DNA of 62,609 nt from Paracoccus bogoriensis (GTDB lineage Bacteria > Pseudomonadota > Alphaproteobacteria > Rhodobacterales > Rhodobacteraceae). The stretch is taken from contig NZ_JAHYSR010000022.1 of assembly GCF_019431455.1 (NCBI RefSeq), positions 1 through 62,609 of the forward strand. Direction: 5' to 3'. The position numbers were made by a program, and so were the translations under genes. The notes beneath the pieces were generated by a model. The model had not been told where the DNA came from, made no database searches, and saw nothing but the letters and a program-made list of their open reading frames with translations. Every line of letters starts with the position of its first letter. The first letter of the stretch is position 1. Positions 53,045 to 60,810 of this stretch are shown piece after piece.

Positions 53045-53545
53045 ATGAAACGCATCACCCCCGCTCTGGCGGGCCTCTCGGCTGCGCTGATCGTGGCCCC
53101 GCTGACCGCACTGGCCGCGACCTCGGCCGGGATCGTCGATCAGGCGATGGCCTGGATCATCACGGTTATCGCCACGGCTGCGACCTCGGCCATTGCCGCT
53201 GTCATCGCGCGGCTCGTCGGCGCGCAGCTGGACGCCCGCGCCCGTGCGACCATCCAGACCGCGATGGAGCGCGCCGCAGCGCTCGCGCTGACCTGGGTAC
53301 TGGACCAGGCGGCGGACACGCCGATCGGCAAGCGGATCAGCGCCGCCGCCCGCCAGATGCTGCCCTATGTGGACGAGGGCGCGGCCGACAGCCTTCGGCG
53401 CTTCGGCCTGGAGCGCGACCAGCTCGGCGCCCGCCAGCACCTGCAGGACATGGCCGAGGCCGAGCTGGTCAAGCAGATCGCCAAGGTGGCCCCGGATCAC
53501 CTGACGCAGGCGCTGATCCGCGCTGGCGCGCCGGGTGGCCGATGA
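53045..53545 (+). CDS. Holin-like protein (LLH-type) following the endolysin
   Basis: The product is 166 residues. The N-terminus MKRITPALAGLSAALIVAPL could be a signal peptide or first membrane helix. A second helix follows (AWIITVIATAATSAIAAVIA), then a helical soluble tail with QLDARARATIQTAMERAAAL. This layout matches LL-H-type phage holins. The presence of another membrane protein upstream leaves open which one is the true holin. Confidence 0.6.
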   Translation: MKRITPALAGLSAALIVAPLTALAATSAGIVDQAMAWIITVIATAATSAIAAVIARLVGAQLDARARATIQTAMERAAALALTWVLDQAADTPIGKRISAAARQMLPYVDEGAADSLRRFGLERDQLGARQHLQDMAEAELVKQIAKVAPDHLTQALIRAGAPGGR

Positions 53546-53684
53546 GGCGGCTTCGTCCGCGCGATATGAGGGCAAGGTGGCGGTGGGGCTTGGGTACCTA
53601 TCGAGCAGTCCATGTTGATGGAGGCTGATCAATAACGTATCCTAAGAGTAGCGCGGCATCTCGCGCTGCGTTGGAGGTCATTCT

Positions 53685-54641
53685 TTGTCTGTTATCGATC
53701 TTGATGTTTGCGACGATCACCGTCTTGCGCTGCATGAAATCAACCCAGGATCCGACAAGCTGTTGATTTGCTTCTCGAGAAAAGGCGGGGGCATGGGGCA
53801 GAGCGGGTTCGGAACAGAGTTCTGCAAGAAAAACGGCTGGAATCATCTGTATGTTGGGCACACCCCGCGCTCGCGATACCAATCGCTTTCGTTTGAGCGG
53901 TTCCAAGATTGCGTGTTTCCTGTCTTAGAGGGCAGAGACGTCATCACATACGGGCCAAGTGCCGGAGGGTATGCGGCGCTCTATTTCGGTGGTGCCGTCG
54001 ATGCGCGCATCTTGGCCGCTTCGCCCCGGAATACTTACCACCCGATTCGTACGAATGCGTGGGCCTGGGAGGACGGTGAACAGCCAGAAAGCTCGGATGG
54101 AAGGTTTCGCCACAGAGCACGGCTGAAGGATCTTCCCAGGTCCTCTCACGCACCAACGATCCTGTATGACCCGCGCGATGGCCGTGACAGCGCCTTGGTC
54201 AAGCGGTGGGCGCTTCCCGCCTATCCGGACGCGAAGCTGATGCACGTTCCCAATTCGGGGCACAGAAGCCTTGACTACCTTAGCCGCATCGGCAGCCTTT
54301 CCTACTTTGTAAGGTCTTTCGTCGAGCAAACGCCTATTGACCCAGAACGGTTACTCGCGCCCAAGGGAACCATCGAGCGCGCTCTGCAGGATGGCGCAAC
54401 AGCGTATGAGGCGCAAGATTACGATCGGGCGGCAGTCCTTCTTGGTGCGGACATCAGCGAGTTGCGAACGAGGGGCCTTCTCGACGTTTATCTTTCGGCA
54501 GTAGCTCTGTCAAAAAATCCCTCGGCTGCCGTCAGGATCAAGGGATGGTGTGATGCGGAGTTGCTGAGCGCGAAAGATCTTCGCCCGTGGGCGAGGCGCG
54601 ACTTGGAAAAGGTGCTGGGCGCTGCCGCTGTTGAGTGTTGA
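53685..54641 (+). CDS. Alpha/beta-hydrolase-fold cargo protein with C-terminal helical repeats
   Basis: The product is 318 residues. The hydrolase core has the nucleophile elbow ITYGPSAGGYAALY (Ser92), a candidate acid in LYDPRDGRDSA, and a His in PNSGHRSLDYL. The last 95 residues look like TPR-type helices. TTG 53685 has a strong GGAGG. By recollection, similar proteins accompany glycosyltransferases in rhodobacteral surface-glycan loci. The gene is outside the lysis operon and less GC-rich, so it is probably lysogenic-conversion cargo acting on host glycans. Confidence 0.7.
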   Translation: MSVIDLDVCDDHRLALHEINPGSDKLLICFSRKGGGMGQSGFGTEFCKKNGWNHLYVGHTPRSRYQSLSFERFQDCVFPVLEGRDVITYGPSAGGYAALYFGGAVDARILAASPRNTYHPIRTNAWAWEDGEQPESSDGRFRHRARLKDLPRSSHAPTILYDPRDGRDSALVKRWALPAYPDAKLMHVPNSGHRSLDYLSRIGSLSYFVRSFVEQTPIDPERLLAPKGTIERALQDGATAYEAQDYDRAAVLLGADISELRTRGLLDVYLSAVALSKNPSAAVRIKGWCDAELLSAKDLRPWARRDLEKVLGAAAVEC

Positions 54642-54921
54642 TGCTGAAAAGAAGTCCAAGTTCCTGCCGTCTGGATGCCCGGAATCTACGAACACGTCGC
54701 TGACAACATCTCGGCATGGATGTGCTGCAGCAGGCACGCCCATTCGGGAAGGCCTGAGGTCAGGCGGAGCTGCAAGGTTCTACCCGATCCACCCTGGCGA
54801 ATGATCTCTGATCGGGTGATTGTCCGGGCTCCTCTGGCAGCGGCATTCGCACAAGGCACCGCCGCTTGCGCTATTGTCGCAGGCGGCGGTGCTACGATCT
54901 ATGTGGCTTGGAGCAACTGCC
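54642..54921. other. Intergenic region between converging cargo genes, with bidirectional terminator
   Basis: No gene is supported in these 280 bp. The clear element is a long hairpin at 54856-54892: GCACCGCCGC pairs with GCGGCGGTGC, and the stem continues inward to about 15 bp. It lies just downstream of the minus-strand glycosyltransferase stop and can end transcription from both sides. Confidence 0.6.
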
Positions 54922-56097
54922 TCACGACGCCGCGGCAGGCGCGGCCTTGCGGTTCTCGTCGCATTTCACAAGCCAGGCCTCGTCGTAGAAATGATGCTCG
55001 AAGATCGCGTCCTTTTTGGCCCGCAATTCCTTGTCTTCCAGCTTCCTTTTCTGGATCTCTTGCTTGAACGGGCGCTGATCGGCCTTGTTTTCGCACTGAC
55101 GCATTTTCTCGGCATATTCGCGACGTTCATCAGCGATCAATGCAATTCGTTTCCAATAAACGGCCTGTTCCTTTCGCCGCTGAAGCATCGGGTGAAGATG
55201 GTGCTCGAGCGACCGGAAATAGCCGCTGCTGACCACGAGGTCTTCCATTTCAGAAAAATGCTTGGTGGCCTCAAGGCGTTCGATGCCGTGGTAGTGATAA
55301 AGCTTTACCCCGTCATGCGGGAACCAGTCAGGCACGTCGATCGGGTAGTTGAACTCGGGCTCCATCTGCTCGAAACCGCATCCGCCCCGGAATATGGCGA
55401 CTGGCAGCGATGCCTGATCCAGCCAAGGGCGCTTGCGCTCGTGATCGAGTGTCTCGTCGAAGTCGATGATCATCGCAGTGTCAAGCCATAATTCACCGAA
55501 TCGCTCGCCGCGCTCGGTCACCTCGGGAAAGGCGATGAAGCCTGCGTTGAAGTAGGGGGGTTGGACGTTTGTGGTGCGCAACATCTTCATGCGTTCGGGC
55601 GGGGTTTCCAGACCGAAAACTGCGTAGGTCTTGTCCCACACCTCCATGAACCGGCCCGCGTATCCCGCGACAGACTCGGGAACTGCCGCGATCTTGTTTT
55701 TTTGGAACAACCGGGCGTCATCGAGACGCTGCGCGAGATAAGTGTCTGTATCAAGCCAAATGCAGAACTTGGTGTCGCGCTTCTCGGCTGCCGCCAAGAT
55801 CTTGTGGCCGTGGTAATATGGCTTGGAATTGTTGCGCCGCGCGAATTCCAGTTCCCTGGAAAGTTCTTGGATTGGGGCGTTGTTCTCTACGTGGAACTGA
55901 CGAATTCGCTGTGGTATCTGCTCCAGTTTCCCTTTCGGGCAATATGGGATGACCGTGGCATTGGGGTGATGACGCCTGATCGAGAGCAGCAGCGGAATGG
56001 ACGGGGTAAGAAGATTGGGCGGGTCGATCACGTAAATCAGCGCGACATCCCCGGTGTCGATCAAATCGGACTTCGTGTGATTGGTCGTCTCGGTCAT
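54922..56097 (-). CDS. Glycosyltransferase-like cargo protein (GT-A fold, DxD)
   Basis: The product is 391 residues. The N-terminal nucleotide-sugar-binding half ends in the DxD-type motif IWLDTDTYL (Asp116, Asp118). The acceptor half has YFNAGFIAFPE and a conserved KLYHYHG, and a charged coiled coil follows (about 310-375). It has no membrane helix. The gene is convergent with the hydrolase gene at the right end of the prophage, the usual spot for lysogenic-conversion genes. It probably modifies the host surface polysaccharide. The sugar is unknown. Confidence 0.75.
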   Translation of the reverse strand: MTETTNHTKSDLIDTGDVALIYVIDPPNLLTPSIPLLLSIRRHHPNATVIPYCPKGKLEQIPQRIRQFHVENNAPIQELSRELEFARRNNSKPYYHGHKILAAAEKRDTKFCIWLDTDTYLAQRLDDARLFQKNKIAAVPESVAGYAGRFMEVWDKTYAVFGLETPPERMKMLRTTNVQPPYFNAGFIAFPEVTERGERFGELWLDTAMIIDFDETLDHERKRPWLDQASLPVAIFRGGCGFEQMEPEFNYPIDVPDWFPHDGVKLYHYHGIERLEATKHFSEMEDLVVSSGYFRSLEHHLHPMLQRRKEQAVYWKRIALIADERREYAEKMRQCENKADQRPFKQEIQKRKLEDKELRAKKDAIFEHHFYDEAWLVKCDENRKAAPAAAS

Positions 56098-56579
56098 ATT
56101 TACCTCAAAACATGGAACGAACTGGTTGGATTAATGGCGATGGGGCATTTTTCGCCCGGCGCGCTCACTCATGTCCAGTCATTTCGTACCGACGTTATTC
56201 GCCCTAGCTTTCGGCCCGCCCTCGGATACGCCGCCTCGCTTCGATTTCGGGTGGCGTAGGTCGCAGGTTCGAATCCTCTCGGCTCCAGCATCCTGCCAAT
56301 TGTTCCTGGCATATAGCTCTGCTTTGACCGAGTCGGTGAACCTCTCCGATCAGTTTACATTGCCGCCTGCAACTTGTTGATTTTCATAGTCCTGACTTGG
56401 GGCGGGTTTCCACCTCAGTGGCTTGAATCGAAGGGCATTTTACACACCCTCCGGGCCTACCATCCGCCCTGCCCTCGCTGCGCGCCGGTGTTTTGCATTC
56501 CTCGTGTAACCCATTGAAAACACGCGAGTAGAAATGGCCGGATTTTTCCGGTTTCGGCAGGGTTTTCAACCGCTCGGGT
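56098..56579. other. Right end of prophage, no gene supported
   Basis: About 480 bp hold no convincing CDS. The region includes a degenerate copy of the tRNA-Pro 3' end at 56248-56291 and a CATTTTACA motif near 56436 that resembles the arm-type motif beside attL. Confidence 0.6.
56248..56291. repeat. Degenerate copy of the tRNA-Pro 3' end (att-like)
   Basis: These bases align with the att core around a perfect 17-bp match, AGGTTCGAATCCTCTCG (56265-56281 versus 18662-18678). The flanks are diverged, and the acceptor end reads GGCTCCA instead of GCCCCGA. It cannot fold as a complete tRNA. It may be a relic of an earlier integration. Confidence 0.6.
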
Positions 56580-56634
56580 CGGTTTTGGGTACCGTAGGCC
56601 GGAGGTTCGAATCCTCTCGCCCCGACCATGGCTT
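56580..56634. repeat. Prophage attachment site attR (55-bp direct repeat)
   Basis: This is a perfect copy of 18639-18693. Bases beyond it (TGGGGTCTTTCCC and a CATTTTACAGAGAC block) resemble the DNA on the inner side of attL and lead into an integrase fragment. This copy is therefore also the left end of a second, mostly deleted element. Confidence 0.93.
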
Positions 56635-56669
56635 TGGGGTCTTTCCCAAGCTATGGTTTACAGGTCATT

Positions 56670-56867
56670 TTACAGAGACATTTGCTGTTCGGTCGTCCGC
56701 AGCTTCTCGGCGAGGCTGTCGGATATGGCCGGCGACAGGGCCACATAGCGCTTGATGACCTCCGAAGCGTGCTTGAAGGACCAGCCCATGTGGGTGGCGA
56801 TCTTCTTCATCTCTGCGCCCGCCTCAAGCAGCCGGGTCGCAGCGGTCCCGCCTGGATCGTATAGCGA
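56670..56867 (-). pseudogene. C-terminal fragment of a second, related integrase
   Basis: About 66 codons correspond to the last fifth of the prophage integrase, including TAATRLLEAGAEMKKIATHM and the catalytic-Tyr segment VIKRYVALSP. Several substitutions occur relative to 18729-18926 (for example DPGGTA instead of DARGTA). The fragment ends abruptly at about 56868, a few bases before an unrelated host gene. It is the relic of a tandem prophage at the same tRNA. Confidence 0.88.
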
Positions 56868-56876
56868 CCGCCGGAA

Positions 56877-57620
56877 TCAGCCGCTGATGCGGTGAAGATC
56901 GTAGCGGATGCGCATGGTGCAGTCGCCCATCCCCAGACCGGCGAGGATCGCCGCGCCCGCGCCTTCGACCTTCTGGCGCATCAACATGAGGCCACTGATC
57001 CGGTCAGGCGCGACGAGCGACATCGCCAGCAAAAGGCTGCCCTCCATGCAGGTGCCGTCCTCGCACTCCTGTCCCCGGATGTTGTCGGACAGCCAGCGGT
57101 TCGGGCCGGTCAGGCGCCAGGCATAGGCGCCCATGCCGCCGCGCATTTCGGGGTCGGGCATGGCCTGCGTCAAACGCTCGGGGTGAAACACCCCGCCCCA
57201 GGCGATGCGGACGGGCGGAACCTCGTCGCTGCCGGCTGCAATCATTGCCTCCAGCATCATTGGACAATTGGTCAGGCGCTGCCCGGTCGCGCGCCATTGC
57301 CACAGCCCGTCAAGGGGAACGATCTCTTCAGGCTCGGGGTCTGAAGGGCACTCACCGCGCCCGCCGAAGCTCCGGTGCACCTCCGAGAGGCTGCGGCGGG
57401 TGCGAAAGGTCGTGTTGCTGGAGCGGTCAATGACAAGATTCTCGGCCAGCGCCACCTGGCCCGCCGCGGTATCGCCCAGGATCACCGGAAAAAGGCCGGC
57501 ATCGTTGACGACAAAGCAGCTGCAGCCCTGCCCGGCGCGGCAGATCGCGCCGCCCATACCCTCTGCGGCGGCAAGGCCCGGCAAGGCGGTGAAGGCGAAG
57601 GTCAGGAACGCGCGGAGCAT
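56877..57620 (-). CDS. Secreted hypothetical protein (247 residues)
   Basis: The product has a clear signal peptide (MLRAFLTFAFTALPGLAAAE). The mature part is rich in Cys pairs (CRAGQGCSC and CEDGTC), so it is probably disulfide-bonded in the periplasm. No domain was recognised. It lies 2 bp downstream of the OmpA/PAN-domain gene on the same strand and is likely its operon partner. The stop lies 10 bp from the integrase relic, so the deletion breakpoint nearly touches it. Confidence 0.75.
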   Translation of the reverse strand: MLRAFLTFAFTALPGLAAAEGMGGAICRAGQGCSCFVVNDAGLFPVILGDTAAGQVALAENLVIDRSSNTTFRTRRSLSEVHRSFGGRGECPSDPEPEEIVPLDGLWQWRATGQRLTNCPMMLEAMIAAGSDEVPPVRIAWGGVFHPERLTQAMPDPEMRGGMGAYAWRLTGPNRWLSDNIRGQECEDGTCMEGSLLLAMSLVAPDRISGLMLMRQKVEGAGAAILAGLGMGDCTMRIRYDLHRISG

Positions 57621-57622
57621 GA

Positions 57623-60568
57623 TCAGTCCTCCCGGTGCGGGGCAATGAGGCGCAGTGCCTCCTCGGCCGTCAGATCGAGCGGCGTGCCGCCCAGCGGCTC
57701 CAACTGCGGCGAAGCGGCGAGATGGCCGGAGAGCGGATGGGCCCCGACCGGCTGGCCGCCAAGGCCCGCGGCGAGCCCCTGTCCGATGGACGAGGCTTGG
57801 CCTTCTGCGGCCGCGGCGCGCTGCTGTTCGGCTGCGATCAGCGCTTCGGCCTTGGCTCGGGCTGCGTTGATTTCGGCCTCGGCCCCGGCATTCATCTCTG
57901 TCTGATGTCGGGCTGTTTCGGTATCCTGGCCCGAGGCGGCTTCCGCTGGGGCGGCACCTGCACCGGCCGGCGACCGGGGGGCGGACTGCGGGTTGGCCCC
58001 GAGGATCGCGCCGAGCATCCCCATCAGGTCGCCAGCGGGCGCGTCAGCGCCGGGCGCGGGCGTCTCGGCGCCCATGGCCGCGGCGGCGCCGCCCATGATC
58101 CGGCCCATCATCTCGAACGCTGCCCGGTCTTCGGGCGACAGGTTCGCGTTGTCGCCGAGCAGCCCCTGCAGAACCTCTGCCCCGATTTGCAAGGCCTCGG
58201 CCATCGGGTCGCGGTCGCTCCAGGACAGGGGTTCATCCCAGTCGTCGTCGCCCGGGCGGGCGACCCGCATCGCGTGGACGGGGATCTCCATCCGCCCGAC
58301 CAGGAAAGTGCCCAGCCAGTCCTCGTCGGCCCAGCGGTCGAGCTTGAGCACCGGCGCCCCGCGCTGCATGTCGTCCAGAAGCGTCAGCGTCACGCTGTCA
58401 CCCGATTGCCGCCCTTCGAGCGCGCCGCCGGCATGGGGCATGGGATCGAAGTCGCCAGCGAGATTGAAGCTGCCCGACACCGCGTCTTCGTCCATGTCCT
58501 GGAACAGGTCGAGCCGCAGGAAGCGCTTTCCGGCCTTCGGGTGCCCCTCGCGCACCATGACGGCCCAGATGCCTTGCATCGCTCCGGGAAGAATCGTTTC
58601 CTCTTCGTCCGCGGCCATGGTCTCAGCCTGCATTGAAGCACTTGTCAGCGAGGCGAAGACGACGCCGGCGAGCATCCCGTCGGCATCGGCATAGGCGGGG
58701 GTGATGCAAGCCCGGTCGCCCGAGGCGAGTTCTTGGCAATATGTCCCGCCCCCCTGACGCTCGTTGACCGCGATCACCACCGCGCCATCCGACAGCCGCA
58801 CCACATCGAAGGATGGCCGCTCGGCGCGGATACCGGCCGCAGTCGTATAGGCCAAAGGCTCGGTGATGCCGTAGCCCGCGATCAGCGTCAGCGCGAGGTC
58901 GGATTCCGGCAGGGTGATCTCGCAGGGGGTCATCATCGCCCCTTCGCAGCGGCGGACGATTGCCTCGTCCGGGACCGTCGTGGCGGGCGTGGCGCGCACG
59001 ACCAGCGTCTCGCGCGCCAGAACCGTGCGGCCGCGCGCCGGATCCTCGGCGACATAGCGCAGGGTGTAGTCGCCTTCCTGCTGGGGCGCGGTCAGGCTGA
59101 CCGGCGCGCCCGTCGCCCAGGCCCAGCCCCAGCCGCCCGACATGTCGTCGTCATTGCCGGGGGTGATGATGTCGATCCAGTCGCCGTTGAAGAGCGGGCC
59201 GGTATAGGTGACGGTGAAGGCCTCGCCCGGTGCCAGCACCATCGGCGCCGAAAGCGTCGCCTGGCCGGTGTTCCCGGCAGGGTCGGCGATCGTCGCATCG
59301 GCCCGTTCCACGATGGTCAGAGGCTGGGCCACGATCGTATGCCGTCCGGCGGTCGGATGGTCGATGACATAGCGCAGGACATAGTCGCCCGGCCCGGGCG
59401 CGGCGATCTGTCCGCTGCGCCCATCGGCCATGTCGTGCACAAACAGCGAGGCGCGCGACTTCCACCAGCTGAAATCGTAATCGTCGAGATCCGCGATCTC
59501 GACGAGGCTCGCGTAACGCTCTGCCGGCACATGGCCGTCAAGCGCCACATCGATCGGGGCGCCAGGGGCCGCTTCGGCTGCGGCGGTCAGGCGGGCGCGG
59601 GCGCGCAGTCCCGCGATCTCGGCCAGATCGGCGAGGATTTCTGCGGCCAGCGCTTCGGATTCTGGCGTCAAGATCCGGGCATCAGGCTTCAGGCCCGAAG
59701 CGAAGAAGGCCCCATCCGCGAAATAGGTGTTGTCGCGGGTCAGGTCGCGCTCGGAGCCGTAGCCGATCAGATGGCAGCGGGCATCTTCGATGAAATACGA
59801 CCCGCCTGGATTGAAGCTGAAGGCCGCGCATTGGTCATTCGCCCAACACAGCGCCTGGCAGGCCTGGGGCTGGGTGCCGGGGGGCATGGTAATGACCTCG
59901 CCGCTCCAGCCGCTGCCGGTGCCAAAGCCGGTGGCCATAAGATGCGAGAAGGGCAGCCATTCCTGCCCGCCCGATCCGGTCCATTCGGTGATCGGGGGTG
60001 GGGGCGGCGGCGCCTCGGCCCCGGCGGTCGCGCCTTCGGCATGGATGCCCGGCGTCAGCGTGGCAGGGCAGGGGTCGGCTTCGGCCGGGCCGCCGAAGCC
60101 CAGCATGTCGGGCGTGACCTCGGCCACCAGCTCGACCCGGCGATTCTGCGCGCGCCCGGCCTCGGTCTCATTGTCGGCCACCGGCCGGTCGAAGGCATAG
60201 CCCGCCACTGCTAGCTGTCCTGCCGGCACCCCGGCCGCCGCCAGCCAGTCGCGCACCGCCTGCGCGCGCGTTTCGGAGAGCCTGAGGTTGTAGTCGCGGC
60301 TGCCCACATTGTCGGTGTGGCCTTCGACCATCCACGTCCCGCCGAGCGACAGGATCGCATCGCGCGCCGCGATCAGCTGCGGCAGGCTTTCCGGGCGTAA
60401 GCTGGCACGGTTGAACTCGAAGGTAACGCCTTCCAGCCGCGCGCGCCCCTGTTCGACGAGGTTCACCACGATGTCCTGGCAGCTCAGCGCCCCGGCCGTG
60501 ACAGGGGTCGGCTGCAGCGCAAGAAGGCTTGTGACAAGGGCAAGCCCCGCCACAGGCGCCCGGACCAT
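57623..60568 (-). CDS. Large OmpA-like / PAN-domain secreted protein (about 981 residues)
   Basis: From ATG 60568 the protein starts with a signal peptide (VRAPVAGLALVTSLLALQ). An OmpA-like peptidoglycan-binding domain follows (about 45-150: FEFNRASLRPESLPQL and VEGHTDNVGSRDYNLRLSET). After a Pro-rich linker comes a PAN/Apple-like segment (QACQALCWANDQCAAFSFNP). Two Ig-like repeats contain GDYVLRYV and GDYTLRYV. The C-terminal 250 residues include a membrane-free Ala/Gln-rich coil. Starts further upstream (60652 or 60709) would hide the signal peptide. It probably links the outer membrane or extracellular material to peptidoglycan. Confidence 0.8.
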   Translation of the reverse strand: MVRAPVAGLALVTSLLALQPTPVTAGALSCQDIVVNLVEQGRARLEGVTFEFNRASLRPESLPQLIAARDAILSLGGTWMVEGHTDNVGSRDYNLRLSETRAQAVRDWLAAAGVPAGQLAVAGYAFDRPVADNETEAGRAQNRRVELVAEVTPDMLGFGGPAEADPCPATLTPGIHAEGATAGAEAPPPPPPITEWTGSGGQEWLPFSHLMATGFGTGSGWSGEVITMPPGTQPQACQALCWANDQCAAFSFNPGGSYFIEDARCHLIGYGSERDLTRDNTYFADGAFFASGLKPDARILTPESEALAAEILADLAEIAGLRARARLTAAAEAAPGAPIDVALDGHVPAERYASLVEIADLDDYDFSWWKSRASLFVHDMADGRSGQIAAPGPGDYVLRYVIDHPTAGRHTIVAQPLTIVERADATIADPAGNTGQATLSAPMVLAPGEAFTVTYTGPLFNGDWIDIITPGNDDDMSGGWGWAWATGAPVSLTAPQQEGDYTLRYVAEDPARGRTVLARETLVVRATPATTVPDEAIVRRCEGAMMTPCEITLPESDLALTLIAGYGITEPLAYTTAAGIRAERPSFDVVRLSDGAVVIAVNERQGGGTYCQELASGDRACITPAYADADGMLAGVVFASLTSASMQAETMAADEEETILPGAMQGIWAVMVREGHPKAGKRFLRLDLFQDMDEDAVSGSFNLAGDFDPMPHAGGALEGRQSGDSVTLTLLDDMQRGAPVLKLDRWADEDWLGTFLVGRMEIPVHAMRVARPGDDDWDEPLSWSDRDPMAEALQIGAEVLQGLLGDNANLSPEDRAAFEMMGRIMGGAAAAMGAETPAPGADAPAGDLMGMLGAILGANPQSAPRSPAGAGAAPAEAASGQDTETARHQTEMNAGAEAEINAARAKAEALIAAEQQRAAAAEGQASSIGQGLAAGLGGQPVGAHPLSGHLAASPQLEPLGGTPLDLTAEEALRLIAPHRED

Positions 60569-60810
60569 CTTCCCCAAGGCAAGATTGCCCCGGACACCGG
60601 CACGGCAGTAATGCGCGTCAAGATCGCGCAGCGGTGTCGAAAGTTCCTGCATGTAAAGGCCCCCGTGCGAGATGAGCGCCGATCCTACGCCCGCAGGGCG
60701 CGTGATCAATTCCCAAATGGTAGGGGTCGCGCAGGCCAGAGCGTCCTGCGCCGCACCGGCCTTGGTGCCGGTCGCGGGACGCCCATGAGCAGAAGGGGCG
60801 GGGCCGTCCT

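Larger units (their letters stand above)
18639..56634. mobile_element. Complete lambda-like prophage (about 38 kb) in tRNA-Pro
   Basis: The element is bounded by perfect 55-bp att repeats. It contains integrase, repressor and Cro-position genes with operators, primase and helicase, a terminase-to-tail-fiber series in lambda order, a lysis cassette and cargo genes. All the modules a siphovirus needs are present with open frames. The only clearly broken gene seen is an MT-A70 methyltransferase. The genome type is tailed phage with a long, probably non-contractile tail, since it has tape-measure and gpG/gpGT-type genes but no sheath. Confidence 0.92.

Noticed and set aside
56384..56629. An 81-codon minus-strand frame across attR
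   Set aside because: It begins with the same antisense-tRNA peptide and simply reads the duplicated tRNA end.
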